A DNA stretch of 64,000 bases, taken from positions 214,989 through 278,988 of IMG/VR virus record IMGVR_UViG_3300047322_001237. One strand, 5' to 3'. Below, in pieces: positions 24,622-33,524 of this stretch; within the stretch, counting starts at the first letter, position 1, and every line of letters begins with the position of its first letter. This stretch comes from a virus. Position numbers and translations under genes: made by a program. The notes below the pieces were generated by a model, which was given only the letters and a program-made list of their open reading frames with translations, was not told the DNA's origin and did not search any database.

Positions 24622-26184
24622 TTAGAAGCTCCTTGATGCCAGCGCAATGGAGAGTTGCGCCAGTTTGATTTTGATGTTGCCGGGCACGGCGTAGTAGCGG
24701 TCGTGCTGATTCCCAGTGAGTTGTCCAACCCACTCGGCGGGCAGCGTGAGACGCCAGTCGTGCTCGCTTAACTGCTTAGAAATGAGATCGATCGCAACTT
24801 CGGCCGAGGTCGGGAGTCGCGGAGCTTTCTGCTTACCGGGTTGACGACGGGGATGCTTGTACAGCGCTGAGAGCTGGTCGATCATCGGCGCGGGGATCTT
24901 CGCCTTCGAATCGCTACTCGTCAGGTGCATTACGTCCTCGTTCGATCGTGCGATTGCACTCACGAGGCCGGCGAGCTCGGGATAGCCCTTGTGCCAATAA
25001 ATGGCTTGCGCAGCTGCGATGGCCTGAAGCTTGGAAGAGATCTTCAGGTGATGGATACCACGCGGCTGCAACTGCCGATGACTCTTCAGCGCAAACATCA
25101 CGAGAAGCGTCTGCGGCTTGTAATGGATCTCGTTCTCGAGCGCCTTCACGGTCTCGAAGGACATGTCCAGAAATTCCGAGGGCATGTCCGGCGCGATCTG
25201 CTGCGCAATGTGACGCATGTCGCGCGCGTACATCCGGATAGGCGCGATCTTGCCTTCCGCAACGGGCAGCTTGACCTTGCAGCTTTCGAGCTTGGACTGC
25301 TGGTTCTCGGTGTCCTGGTTCTGACCCTCGACTTTCTTTTCCTTCACGATTCCGCTGAAACCGCTATCGGAACCGCCGCGCGTCTTGTACTTGATGAAGT
25401 TGAAGATGCGGCTCACCAAGTGCGAGTTCGGATCGACACCGCGCACGTCGCCAAAGGCGAGCTTGCGAACAAGCACCTGACCCATGATCAACGCAGGAAA
25501 GTCTTCGACGCTGATGCCCTTGAAAATGTGCGCGCTATTGGCGACGTCCATCTTCTTCGGGTCACTCGGAATCATCGATTCCACGTACGTGCGCAGTCGC
25601 TCCATGTGCACCGATTGCGCCATGCGAGTTTGCGACAGCAGCTGATACGCGTGGAACTCTTTCCAATTGGTGCCGCATTCTTCCTTCACCTGCGCGATGA
25701 ACTCGCCCCAGATCGGGAAAATGACGCGCAATGCGACGGAGATCGCGATGAGCCAACCATAATCTTCGCGCAGATACGTTCCTTCACGCGTGCCCGGCAT
25801 CTCGTGCATGACGAAATGCTCCTTGAGGTCTGCCGGGTAGTAGATGTTCGCGTGAAAGTCGATCCAGTGCTTGATGTCTTCGAGCTCATGCAGCTGGTAA
25901 AGCTTGGCCACCAATTCGTACAGAAAGAGGGTCAGTTGGTTCGTGTCGTAGTACATCCCGAACACGTCCTTGACCTGACGGAAGATCGAGAAAATTTCGT
26001 TCTGCCGCTCCATCGGCAGATGTTTCCAGAACGCGTTGATCTGCTCGAAGATGTCGTATTCGAGGTCCTTAATTATGCCTTTGAACTCGGAGATATTCCA
26101 TTCAATACTCTGCCCCTGATGCGAAAGCGTCACTTCGGTACGACTGTTGTCAACCAGCCCGATTTTGCTGATCTGCAGTTCCAA
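24622..26184 (-). CDS. Candidate fifth (gp68-like) subunit of the non-virion RNA polymerase, 520 aa
   Basis: A TTG at 26184 is preferred as start because CTAAGGAGATCAGTT ends just before it; an in-frame ATG at 26205 places that ribosome site inside the gene. The protein (MELQISKIGLVDNSRTEVTL...) is helical and soluble, with a charged linker around residue 265 (EKKVEGQNQDTENQQ) and a basic C-terminal third. It shows no RNAP signature. Its length and its place between the beta' N-terminal and beta genes match phiKZ gp68, the RNAP subunit without cellular homologues. A promoter element lies about 40 bases upstream. Inference from size and synteny. Confidence 0.6.
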   Translation of the reverse strand: MELQISKIGLVDNSRTEVTLSHQGQSIEWNISEFKGIIKDLEYDIFEQINAFWKHLPMERQNEIFSIFRQVKDVFGMYYDTNQLTLFLYELVAKLYQLHELEDIKHWIDFHANIYYPADLKEHFVMHEMPGTREGTYLREDYGWLIAISVALRVIFPIWGEFIAQVKEECGTNWKEFHAYQLLSQTRMAQSVHMERLRTYVESMIPSDPKKMDVANSAHIFKGISVEDFPALIMGQVLVRKLAFGDVRGVDPNSHLVSRIFNFIKYKTRGGSDSGFSGIVKEKKVEGQNQDTENQQSKLESCKVKLPVAEGKIAPIRMYARDMRHIAQQIAPDMPSEFLDMSFETVKALENEIHYKPQTLLVMFALKSHRQLQPRGIHHLKISSKLQAIAAAQAIYWHKGYPELAGLVSAIARSNEDVMHLTSSDSKAKIPAPMIDQLSALYKHPRRQPGKQKAPRLPTSAEVAIDLISKQLSEHDWRLTLPAEWVGQLTGNQHDRYYAVPGNIKIKLAQLSIALASRSF

Positions 26185-26226
26185 AACTGATCTCCTTAGG
26201 AACATTAACTACGGAACTTCAGGGAG

Positions 26227-26234
26227 GTGATATA
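26227..26234 (-). promoter_or_regulatory. TATATCAC early-promoter-like element
   Basis: Minus-strand TATATCACCTCCCTGAAG. Here the core lies in a perfect palindrome GGTGATATATCACC. It is immediately upstream of the 520-aa gene and closest to the consensus of all copies. Confidence 0.75.
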
Positions 26235-26270
26235 TCACCGAAGCTAGTTTCAATGCGATCTGGGGTCAAA

Positions 26271-26302
26271 GAACCGGTCAAGCCCCACAGCCTGACCGGT
26301 TC
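26271..26302 (-). terminator. Hairpin after the SSB-like gene
   Basis: GAACCGGTCA (26271-26280) pairs with TGACCGGTTC (26293-26302), a 10-bp perfect stem followed by a short TTTGACC. It lies between the SSB-like stop at 26339 and the next promoter. Confidence 0.7.
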
Positions 26303-26338
26303 CTCAACTAACTCAGCATTTCAACTGCCTTAACCTGC

Positions 26339-27067
26339 TTACCAGGGGATGTCGTCCGACACTTCTTCGGTCGAACCGCCGCCACCGCCGCCACCGTAGC
26401 TGTTGCCACGATTGCCGCCGCCGCCACCGTTGTTACGGTTGTAGCCACCACCGCCACCGTTGCGGTTACCGCCGCCGTTGTCCTTCTTCTCCGGCTCGAC
26501 GTACTCGGTCACGAGGAGGTGCGCCAACATGTTTTCCATGAGGCGGACCCAACCACGTGCGAAGAGCGCCGACTGCTCGCCGTTGCTGTACTGCTCGCCG
26601 GTCTTGTGGAAGAGCGTGTGGAAGTCACTCTTACCGAACGGGAACTTGATGCGGGGCCGATCACGTGCGGTTACCGAAACCCACACGACGCCTTCCGCAT
26701 CCTTGCCGAAGTGCAGTTCCGACTGCACGACCGGCGATTCGCTGCGCTTGCCGCCCGGGAAGATGAAGTTCTTGTTCTCGATCTTCACCTTGTCTTCCTG
26801 ACCTGCCGGGCCGTCGATGATCTTCGCCAGCGCGCCGAGGAAAACCATGAACACTTGCGCGTCGAGGTTCGCGGTGATCTTGCCGTACTGCTTCGACTCG
26901 CCCTGATCGTCCGGGTCGTTCGTGTAAACCGTAATGCGGGGATTGTTCGAGAAGAGGTTGACTTGCAGGCTCGAGTACTTGCCCTTAGCCGTGGGGCAGG
27001 GAGTCGACAGATGCAGCTTGCGGTTGTCGAATGCAATCTTCTTTCGTTCTTTGCGGAAGTCGCTCAT
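26339..27067 (-). CDS. Single-stranded DNA-binding protein-like, with Gly/Asn linker and acidic DDIPW tip
   Basis: The ATG at 27067 gives 242 residues. Residues 1-~190 are a beta-rich basic domain not matching the canonical bacterial SSB OB sequence. Residues ~195-235 are a glycine/asparagine-rich linker (GGGGGYNRNNGGGGGNRGN). The last residues are SDDIPW, equivalent to the DDDIPF tip by which bacterial SSBs recruit replication proteins. The architecture strongly suggests the phage's replication SSB, acting inside the phage nucleus. It sits directly upstream of RNAP genes and downstream of nuclease-operon genes. Confidence 0.75.
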   Translation of the reverse strand: MSDFRKERKKIAFDNRKLHLSTPCPTAKGKYSSLQVNLFSNNPRITVYTNDPDDQGESKQYGKITANLDAQVFMVFLGALAKIIDGPAGQEDKVKIENKNFIFPGGKRSESPVVQSELHFGKDAEGVVWVSVTARDRPRIKFPFGKSDFHTLFHKTGEQYSNGEQSALFARGWVRLMENMLAHLLVTEYVEPEKKDNGGGNRNGGGGGYNRNNGGGGGNRGNSYGGGGGGGSTEEVSDDIPW

Positions 27068-27153
27068 TTTCTTTGTAATCCGATGTTCTGTGGGGTGACA
27101 AACGATACCCACGATGAATAAAAAATCCCCAGTCGAATCGTGTTTCCCCGCAC

Positions 27154-28017
27154 CTATTGACTGGTTACGATGCTCTTCAAGATTTCCCGCGTGAAGGGAT
27201 CCTGGATGAATTCGAGTCCCAAGCGCACCTTGTCGGTGGTGGTAACGCTCGTCCAGTGAAAACGGTTGGCGATCTCGATAACCTCCTTTCGAACTTTGAT
27301 CGGCATCGGGACGAACGTCTCGTTATCGCCGAAGACCTGCATGAGGTCCTCGCGAAACGGCAGCATGACCAGGTCACGCCCGTTGGCGTACTTCGTGTAC
27401 CAGAGCGCTTTGTCCTTGAGTCGTCCCGTGTGCGATTCCAGCAGCGTGACGCTGCGAAAGTATTTGGCCGAGAGCAGGTCGTACGCGACGTGCGTCAACA
27501 ACAGAATCTTCGGCGTGACTTCCTGAGGCGGGTTGAGCAGGCGATCGAAAGTCAAGATCGGCAGAGGCCGCGTCTTGTTTTCAGCCAGCATGAGCGCGAG
27601 CGTCTTCTTCAGAATGGCCGTGTACTCCATCTGCTTAGGCGTGTTGTCCTTGCGCAGGGTGGCATAGCGATAGCGCGTGACGAGATTCGTCATGTTGTTC
27701 ACGTAGAACACGACCTTGCAGCGACCGCTGCTGCTCTCGGCGACGATCTGGCTGATCTGCTCCATCTCGTCGTCGAGGTTTGCTGCGATCTCTTCCGGTA
27801 CCACGCTTCCAGCCGTGACCTTGTCCAGCGCACCAAGAAAGTTGCGGAACAAGGTCTTCACGTTGACCCACAGCTCCTCGTACTTCAGGATGGGCGGAGA
27901 GTCGACGGGGATTTCCGGGTGAATTCCGTTGGCGCTCTCGATCGCCAGCGACGTGGCGACGGAGAGGGGGTACTGACCCACGGCACGCTCGGCAATGCCA
28001 GCATTCATCAGCTGCAT
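27154..28017 (-). CDS. Conserved jumbo-phage-type hypothetical protein, 287 aa
   Basis: The ATG at 28017 (MQLMNAGIAERAVGQY) lies 4 bases past the stop of the nuclease gene, so the two are coupled. The protein is mixed alpha/beta with VVFYVNNMTNLVTRYRYATL in the middle and a C-terminal RLGLEFIQDPFTREILKSI. No catalytic motif seen. Its place between an SbcD-like nuclease and an SSB-like gene suggests DNA metabolism. An 86-bp gap to the SSB gene carries GGGGATTTTTTATTC, an AT-rich block of the kind that precedes several minus genes here. Confidence 0.6.
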   Translation of the reverse strand: MQLMNAGIAERAVGQYPLSVATSLAIESANGIHPEIPVDSPPILKYEELWVNVKTLFRNFLGALDKVTAGSVVPEEIAANLDDEMEQISQIVAESSSGRCKVVFYVNNMTNLVTRYRYATLRKDNTPKQMEYTAILKKTLALMLAENKTRPLPILTFDRLLNPPQEVTPKILLLTHVAYDLLSAKYFRSVTLLESHTGRLKDKALWYTKYANGRDLVMLPFREDLMQVFGDNETFVPMPIKVRKEVIEIANRFHWTSVTTTDKVRLGLEFIQDPFTREILKSIVTSQ

Positions 28018-28021
28018 TACA

Positions 28022-29140
28022 TCACCTCACTTCGTTGATTTTCTGTTGTGCAATGGCGATCATGTCCGCCGAGACACCCATGGCCTGCAGGCGCTCGGAG
28101 AGCAGTTCGACAATGTTTTCGCGTGTGATCGTGATAGGCACGAACTCCACCGTTCCTTCTTCCAGCGCGGGCGCCTCCACTTCATCCGCGTCCTTCGGGT
28201 TCTTGCTCCAGACGAACTGGGGATAGATCCGCATCAACGCATCCATATCTGCAAACAGCGGATGGTCGTAGTTCGCCTCCAGGCGGACCGCCGAGTTATC
28301 GGGCAAATGCTTCACACGACGCTCGATCTCAAGCAGCGAGTCCTCGACCGACATGTGCATGCAGTACACCGTGATGAACTTGCGCGCGCCCGTGTTCTCG
28401 ACGAAAACGACATCGCGATCGCCGTTCGGACGAAACGTTGCGCGGAAGTGACCCTTCGGTTCTTCTTCGCCGTGGCCGAGACGATCGAAGGAGCCTTGGG
28501 CGTAGATCCACTTGTAGGTCGACTGGATATGAACGTGTCCGATGAAAACGCCCATGCGCGTGATCCGGAGATACGCTTCCGAGTCATGCTTCTGTGCTTT
28601 CACGTGGGGCGGGAGCTGATACTCGAATTGCCCGTGCATGAACATCAGATCTACCTGTTCGAGTCCTTTCGCTCGGAGCAGGTCGTAGATTTGGCTAAGA
28701 GTTTGGTCTGTTGTCGGCGCACTCTCATCGGGTACGAACCCAACCCAGATGTCCAGGGAGGGTTCGTACTCGACGGAAATGTCTTTAACATATTTGAGAT
28801 TAGCGCCAATGCCTGCGATCTCATTGATAGAGACGAACCGCTCCGACTGTCGCCAATCGTGACTCGGCGTCCCCTCGAGGACGTAGAGCACGATGTCGTG
28901 CTTTTTGCACAGGCGCAGCAGGTGAGCGATCCAGAAATCGATCTCTACCAAATCTTCGTCATTCAACGACAACAACGTATCGAACACGTCGCCCACGAGG
29001 CAGATCATGTCGAGTTCGGCCGTCTCCGCGTTATCCGGGAAGGCGGCCTTCAGGTTCTTGATGATGTCACGCGTCGGTGTGCGCTTTGCACCCAGATGGA
29101 TGTCGCTCACCGTCGCGATCTTGAGGTCAGAAGTCCTCAT
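28022..29140 (-). CDS. Mre11/SbcD-like metallophosphoesterase nuclease
   Basis: A 372-residue calcineurin-like phosphoesterase. VSDIHLG (residues 11-17) gives metal ligands Asp13 and His15, VGDVFD (49-54) gives Asp51, LEGTPSHD (88-95) replaces the usual GNHD, MHGQF is near 175 and GHVHIQ near 205. This order matches SbcD/Mre11 and T4 gp47 nucleases, which process DNA ends with an SbcC/gp46 ATPase. No SbcC partner is in the window. The ATG at 29140 overlaps the end of the preceding gene. Probably acts in recombination-dependent replication. Confidence 0.85.
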   Translation of the reverse strand: MRTSDLKIATVSDIHLGAKRTPTRDIIKNLKAAFPDNAETAELDMICLVGDVFDTLLSLNDEDLVEIDFWIAHLLRLCKKHDIVLYVLEGTPSHDWRQSERFVSINEIAGIGANLKYVKDISVEYEPSLDIWVGFVPDESAPTTDQTLSQIYDLLRAKGLEQVDLMFMHGQFEYQLPPHVKAQKHDSEAYLRITRMGVFIGHVHIQSTYKWIYAQGSFDRLGHGEEEPKGHFRATFRPNGDRDVVFVENTGARKFITVYCMHMSVEDSLLEIERRVKHLPDNSAVRLEANYDHPLFADMDALMRIYPQFVWSKNPKDADEVEAPALEEGTVEFVPITITRENIVELLSERLQAMGVSADMIAIAQQKINEVR

Positions 29141-29756
29141 ACTCGGGCTCGTCTCCCTGTGTCGATGCCGGTCCCGTCGCTTGCGCGGGAGCAGCGGCCG
29201 CTGCTTGTTCCGCCGCGAAAAGAGGAGGGCGACCGTACCGCGTCAGGATCTCGTTCCACACCACAGCATGTTTGTGGAGCTTGTCGCTCGTGTTCATGAT
29301 CGACGCGCGCTGACCCAAAACGTTGCGCAAATAATTCACACCCGCCATTGGGTGCAGATGCGAGTACTGATCCGCCAGCTTCACGACATCCTGAATCGGC
29401 GTTTGCCGCCGGTCCGCTGGATCGCGGACCGGGTTCACCCCCTGGTAGTCAAACAGGGGAGGTACCCGGAACAGCACTTTGTCGGTGCCCGGTTCGAACA
29501 CGTCGACGGATTTGTACGGTGTGCCGGCAATCGAGATCCAGTCAGCAACCGTGACCTTGTGCGGAAGTTCCTCGTCGCCGGCGAGGAGGGGCAGGAAGAC
29601 TTTCGAGAAGATGTCTTCCGGCAGACGCGCAACATCTTGCGATGCGATGACGTTGAGGCTGGCCGCGATCGTGTTGATGAAGTTCGCCTGGCCCTCGTCA
29701 CGACCGTACGTCGCGCGAGCGCGCGCTGCCTGAAACTTGTTCGCGGGCTGGTTCAT
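29127..29756 (-). CDS. Conserved hypothetical phage protein, 209 aa
   Basis: The ATG at 29756 (MNQPANKFQAARARATYG) begins a soluble protein with an alanine-rich C-terminal tail (AAEQAAAAAPAQATG) ending EPEYEDF. The middle has HPMAGVNYLRNVLGQR. The stop overlaps the start of the nuclease gene by 14 bases, indicating translational coupling. No motif recognised. Confidence 0.6.
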   Translation of the reverse strand: MNQPANKFQAARARATYGRDEGQANFINTIAASLNVIASQDVARLPEDIFSKVFLPLLAGDEELPHKVTVADWISIAGTPYKSVDVFEPGTDKVLFRVPPLFDYQGVNPVRDPADRRQTPIQDVVKLADQYSHLHPMAGVNYLRNVLGQRASIMNTSDKLHKHAVVWNEILTRYGRPPLFAAEQAAAAAPAQATGPASTQGDEPEYEDF

Positions 29757-29767
29757 GCGCGGACTCC

Positions 29768-30370
29768 TTAGTCAGCTGCGGGCGTCGGACCGTCAGAGAT
29801 ACCGGCCGCTTTGGGTTGCGACTTGGCGTAGCCGTTAGGATCTTCGAAAGCCTCGACGACGTTCGGCCTGAGAACGGTGAAGTACAGGAACTGCATGTTG
29901 CGCAACTGCAGCGCATGAGCTTGTCGCTTGAGCTCGGCTGCGATGGCAGGCGACGGCGTCTGCGGGATGTTCTCGTACGCGAAGCGGCCGCGTTCCTGAT
30001 AACAGAAGAGCTTGAAGTCGACGACAGCAACATCGTCGGGCTGCTGACCCATCATGGCGTCGTCGCCGTTCTCGAAGATCGGCGTGTAGACGATCACGAA
30101 GCAGTTATCTACCGCAATCGGGAACACCGTCTGAACGATGATCGAGCCGTCCTGCATCAGGTGCGGCTTGGTCAGCACTTCACTGGGTTTCAGTGCATGC
30201 GGCAGCTTGCGAAAGTCGAGGTACTCGTGTTGTTCGAAGTGGACGACGTCGAGGATCGACTTGTTGATTCGGCGGAACAGGCTTTCGAGCCATGCCGGTG
30301 CTTGGTTCGGGGTGGGCACCTCTTCGAACGCGGGACCCGGGGACGTGATGGGTTTGATGTCGGAGATCAT
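29768..30370 (-). CDS. Conserved hypothetical phage protein, 200 aa
   Basis: Begins MISDIKPITSPGPAFEEV. A folded middle (HEYLDFRKLPHALKPSE, FVIVYTPIFENGDDAM) is rich in beta strands; the C-terminus is polar. Its ATG overlaps the preceding stop (ATGA at 30367-30370). It is part of the 30.8-27.1 kb minus-strand run. Function unknown. Confidence 0.6.
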   Translation of the reverse strand: MISDIKPITSPGPAFEEVPTPNQAPAWLESLFRRINKSILDVVHFEQHEYLDFRKLPHALKPSEVLTKPHLMQDGSIIVQTVFPIAVDNCFVIVYTPIFENGDDAMMGQQPDDVAVVDFKLFCYQERGRFAYENIPQTPSPAIAAELKRQAHALQLRNMQFLYFTVLRPNVVEAFEDPNGYAKSQPKAAGISDGPTPAAD

Positions 30371-30801
30371 GATGCTTGTTGGATGACGTTGGCTGCTACC
30401 GACTGTCCGGTGTTGTTCAAATTTACGGCTTTGATGAACTTGGAATTACTTGCCTGGATGAGTCCCGAATACGGGTACGTCACGCCGTCCTCAGTGACCT
30501 GCGCGTAAACCATCAAAGTCACGAGGCTCGTACCGTCGCTGTTGTCGCTTGCCACCTGAACGGTCGCGGCGTCGTAATAGCGATTGAGGTACGTTTCCAT
30601 CGCGACCTGAATGGCCTGACAGGTTCCCGGGATGTCACCAGCGTTCTGCTCAATCACTTTCTGAATGCTGGTGATGTTCCCTGGGTACGTGTACGTCTGG
30701 TTGCTCATCGACTCGTAGATGTGCGCCATCAACAAGTCGGCTTTCTGCTGCGGCGAAACAACCCAACCTGCAGTAGAAAGAGACGGCACGGGAGTTGGCA
30801 T
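30367..30801 (-). CDS. Hypothetical phage protein, 144 aa
   Basis: Begins MPTPVPSLSTAGWVVSPQQK, then a helix (LLMAHIYESMSNQTY) and a beta-rich C-terminal half with T/N/V-rich strands, a composition common in phage structural or tail-associated proteins. The upstream ATTTTATG (30829-30836, minus strand) resembles the TATG-containing late promoters of phiKZ. It heads the 30.8-27.1 kb operon. Role unknown. Confidence 0.6.
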   Translation of the reverse strand: MPTPVPSLSTAGWVVSPQQKADLLMAHIYESMSNQTYTYPGNITSIQKVIEQNAGDIPGTCQAIQVAMETYLNRYYDAATVQVASDNSDGTSLVTLMVYAQVTEDGVTYPYSGLIQASNSKFIKAVNLNNTGQSVAANVIQQAS

Positions 30802-30922
30802 GATTGGGGCTCACAGTATCAAAGGAAGACATAAAATCTGCCCATCGATACCGTCGACCAAGCAAAAAATAAAGGAGTACGAAGGCACGCCCGGAAGACT
30901 TTCATCTCCCGGACTTACCTTC

Positions 30923-31543
30923 TTACAGCCTTTCGTTCCACTTCGAAGTCGGATCGTCCTGACCAATCTCGACATACGCGCGGATCACGTCGTGAGTGTT
31001 GAGGATGTCTGCCTTCTCCTCGAACTCCAGCTCGCGATCGCCTTCGTGAATCTCGTCAAGATAGTGATGAACGACCCAGCCACCGTCTTCCGTATCCTCC
31101 ACCACGCCGTGATGAATCCTGCGCCAATCGTAATGCTCCACACCACGACGACCCGGCTCGACGTCGAAGTACGTCTGCGAGTAACCATCGCATCGCTGCT
31201 GGTGATAGAGCGTACGCACATCTTCCTGCGCCATAATCCAGCGCTGCATCGTGAGCGGGGCATGCTGCAACCGACCCAGATCCCAGATGCTCTGGATCCT
31301 GTCGCTCATGAACAAGCTATCGAACTTACGCGTCGCTGCTCGCGCAATCCGCATTGCTTCCGAACTGTTGAAGCTGTCGTACAGATGCTTCGCCGAGTTG
31401 AAGAACGCCTGACCGAACTCCGTCAACGCTCCGCTGAACTGCTGCACCTGGTTCTCCAGAAACGCGAGGGTGCCCGGATGCTTCTGGGCGCCATACACGA
31501 GACTGTTGAACGTCTGGGTATTACCCTGAACGATCATTACCAT
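30923..31543 (-). CDS. Hypothetical phage protein, 206 aa
   Basis: The start may be 31543 or the second ATG at 31537, which sits better behind GAGGTGAGAA. Residues are helical and aromatic-rich (AFFNSAKHLYDSF, RRIHHGVVEDTEDGGWVVHHY), with a C-terminal acidic stretch. It follows the RNAP beta' N-terminal gene by 13 bases, so the two are co-transcribed. No motif recognised. Confidence 0.6.
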   Translation of the reverse strand: MVMIVQGNTQTFNSLVYGAQKHPGTLAFLENQVQQFSGALTEFGQAFFNSAKHLYDSFNSSEAMRIARAATRKFDSLFMSDRIQSIWDLGRLQHAPLTMQRWIMAQEDVRTLYHQQRCDGYSQTYFDVEPGRRGVEHYDWRRIHHGVVEDTEDGGWVVHHYLDEIHEGDRELEFEEKADILNTHDVIRAYVEIGQDDPTSKWNERL

Positions 31544-31556
31544 TTCTCACCTCGCG

Positions 31557-33086
31557 TTAATGAATAGCCGGAACCGGTTCCGCAGCCGGCGGCGCTTCGG
31601 GAATCGCTGCCATGCGACGCAGAACTTCCGGATCGGCTTGTTCCGGTTCGTCCCAGTGAATCCAGTTGCTGATCGTCGCGATCACGGTCTTGGGCATCGA
31701 CAGATTGCGCGACACGGTACGCGGTGCGTTCATGTCGAACACGCTCTGATGCGGTGCCAGTCGATACAGCTCTTCGGCCGTCACGAAGTCGAGCGACAAC
31801 GTTGCGTTGAGCTGGTCGCCGTCGAAGTCCGCGTTGAAGCCGACCACCGACAGAATGCTCATCGAGATCGTCGGGATCGCCGGTTCGCTCTTCACCTTCG
31901 TGATGAACATGGCCTGCGCCGATGAACGCGCCAGCGACGGATTGCGTTGCAGCACGATCGGGACGCCCTTGTACGGGGAACGCTCGATGAAGTCGTGGAA
32001 CATCTGGTCGAGCATCGGACAGTACTTCGCCGCGTGGTCGAGCAGGTACGCATCCGCTTCCGACGGCGTCATGCCTTGACGCATCATGCGGTTCTTCAGA
32101 TGCAACTCGAACACGGCAATGCCGATGCCCCACGGGATGTGAACTTCGTCGTAGTCGTGGCGATCCGTGAGCGAACTGATCACCGCACGGAAGCTGAAAT
32201 GTGCCCGCGTACCATAGACGTGCTTGCGGAAGATGCCTTCCTTCTTCGCCAGCACCGTGCGCATCGTCTCGTCGTAATACTGCGACGTCTGGATGATCAT
32301 CTTGATCGTGCGGTTCTCTTTCACTCGTTCGGAGTGGACGGAGAGCGGCGCGTCAATGCCGACCATCATCAGAATCGCGTCCACAGCAACAGGAGCGGTC
32401 GCGTCCGTGTACGAGCCGTGATTCGTGTCTTCCAACACGAGCAGTGAACGGTTCGGCAGCGGCAGGTATTTCGAGAAGACGCAATCGCGCTGTTCTTGCA
32501 GCAGCTGCTTGAGCGGAGCGAGCTTCTTCTTGCTGTAGAACTTCAGATTGAACATGAAGTCCATGATCTGATCGAAGTTCTCGACGAAGTTGTTGTAGCC
32601 GCGCGGGATGTTCGCCTTGCGGATGTAGTCCATCACAGGCGGCTCTTTCACGGTCGCCTTGTAATTGACGTCGACGATCCAGCGCATCACGTCGAAGTTG
32701 CTCTTCTCGAAGCGCTCCGCGATCATCGTCCAGACCGTCGGATTGATCAGGGCCGTGACACCCTTCGGTGCGCGCAGCCAAATCAGCGGTTCGAGATCGC
32801 GCTGATGCGGTGCCGTCACTTCGGTGTGGCAGTCCGGGCATTCCACGGCCTTGATGTACTTCCCGTCACCGAGCTTATCGACGCCGACCGTGTTGCCGCA
32901 GTCACACGAGGGGATGTTCGAGAGCAGATCCGAGTTGATCAGATCGTACTTCGTGAAAATCAGGTTGTAGATGTGTTCTTTTTCCTCTTCGGAAGTATCC
33001 GAGAGGTCGTTGATGATGATCGGTTCCTTGGACGAGAAGTGATTGAACACTTCGTCTTGGTTCACGAGTTGGAGGAATACGCCCAC
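31557..33086 (-). CDS. RNA polymerase beta' subunit, N-terminal catalytic part
   Basis: A 509-residue protein from GTG 33086 (AAGGAGAACACG upstream). The beta' zinc ribbon is visible as CDCG...CPDCHTEV (Cys61, 63, 83, 86). NADFDGDQLN (~414-423) is the universal active-site NADFDGD motif holding the three catalytic aspartates. VLQRNPSLARSS precedes it as in RAPTLHR. The gene ends soon after the motif, so the rest of beta' is encoded at 16710-18701. phiKZ gp55 is the equivalent non-virion RNAP subunit and neighbours the shell gene gp54, as here. Confidence 0.95.
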   Translation of the reverse strand: MGVFLQLVNQDEVFNHFSSKEPIIINDLSDTSEEEKEHIYNLIFTKYDLINSDLLSNIPSCDCGNTVGVDKLGDGKYIKAVECPDCHTEVTAPHQRDLEPLIWLRAPKGVTALINPTVWTMIAERFEKSNFDVMRWIVDVNYKATVKEPPVMDYIRKANIPRGYNNFVENFDQIMDFMFNLKFYSKKKLAPLKQLLQEQRDCVFSKYLPLPNRSLLVLEDTNHGSYTDATAPVAVDAILMMVGIDAPLSVHSERVKENRTIKMIIQTSQYYDETMRTVLAKKEGIFRKHVYGTRAHFSFRAVISSLTDRHDYDEVHIPWGIGIAVFELHLKNRMMRQGMTPSEADAYLLDHAAKYCPMLDQMFHDFIERSPYKGVPIVLQRNPSLARSSAQAMFITKVKSEPAIPTISMSILSVVGFNADFDGDQLNATLSLDFVTAEELYRLAPHQSVFDMNAPRTVSRNLSMPKTVIATISNWIHWDEPEQADPEVLRRMAAIPEAPPAAEPVPAIH

Positions 33087-33193
33087 CGTGTTCTCCTTGC
33101 TTGGTGCAACTGCTTGATTGGGGATCGTGTTGCTACGTTGCTGCTTACGATTGCTGGGGGAAATAAAATTCGCCTTGCAATCTATTCACGGTA

Positions 33194-33201
33194 GTGATAT
33201 A
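33194..33201 (-). promoter_or_regulatory. TATATCAC early-promoter-like element
   Basis: Minus-strand CGAAACTTGGCGATATATCA followed by CTACCGTGAA, 108 bases before the beta' N-terminal start and just below the 44-aa gene. Confidence 0.7.
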
Positions 33202-33250
33202 TCGCCAAGTTTCGTTTCAACCGTCTGGAAACCGGCGTCATCTGCGATGC

Positions 33251-33385
33251 TTAAGGCTGCACCGACTTCTCCTCCTCAGGCGTCTCATCGAGGAGCGCGA
33301 CGTTCGAGGAGGTGCCGCGAAGGAGCCAAGCAATCGTGATTGCCAACACCAACCAACCTGCACCAAACAACATCCAAGCGTTCAT
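33251..33385 (-). CDS. Small membrane protein, 44 aa
   Basis: The ATG at 33383-33385 opens a 44-codon frame to TAA at 33251. It starts MNAWMLFGAGWLVLAITIAW, a single N-terminal transmembrane helix, then LLRGTS and an acidic tail DETPEEEKSVQP. The AGAAACAAG upstream is a weak ribosome site. It lies between the chimallin candidate and RNAP beta'. Unrecognised; support is coding-like composition and clear topology. Confidence 0.5.
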   Translation of the reverse strand: MNAWMLFGAGWLVLAITIAWLLRGTSSNVALLDETPEEEKSVQP

Positions 33386-33430
33386 CTTGTTTCTCTTATT
33401 GCTCGCGGTGGTCTATCCGCGTTGCATGAA

Positions 33431-33481
33431 CCAAAAAAAAAATACGGCATAAAGAGAGGGGAGAGGGCTTTCGCCCCCTCC
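33431..33481 (-). terminator. Hairpin with TTTATGCCG and U-run
   Basis: Minus-strand GGAGGGGGC-GAAA-GCCCTCTCC hairpin, then TCTTTATGCCGTATTTTTTTTTT. It lies 44 bases after the stop of the 655-aa gene, a strong terminator suited to a highly expressed gene. Confidence 0.88.
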
Positions 33482-33524
33482 GCTCAAACTGCACCTCGCA
33501 TGAGCGAGGCGCAGGCACTACTGC

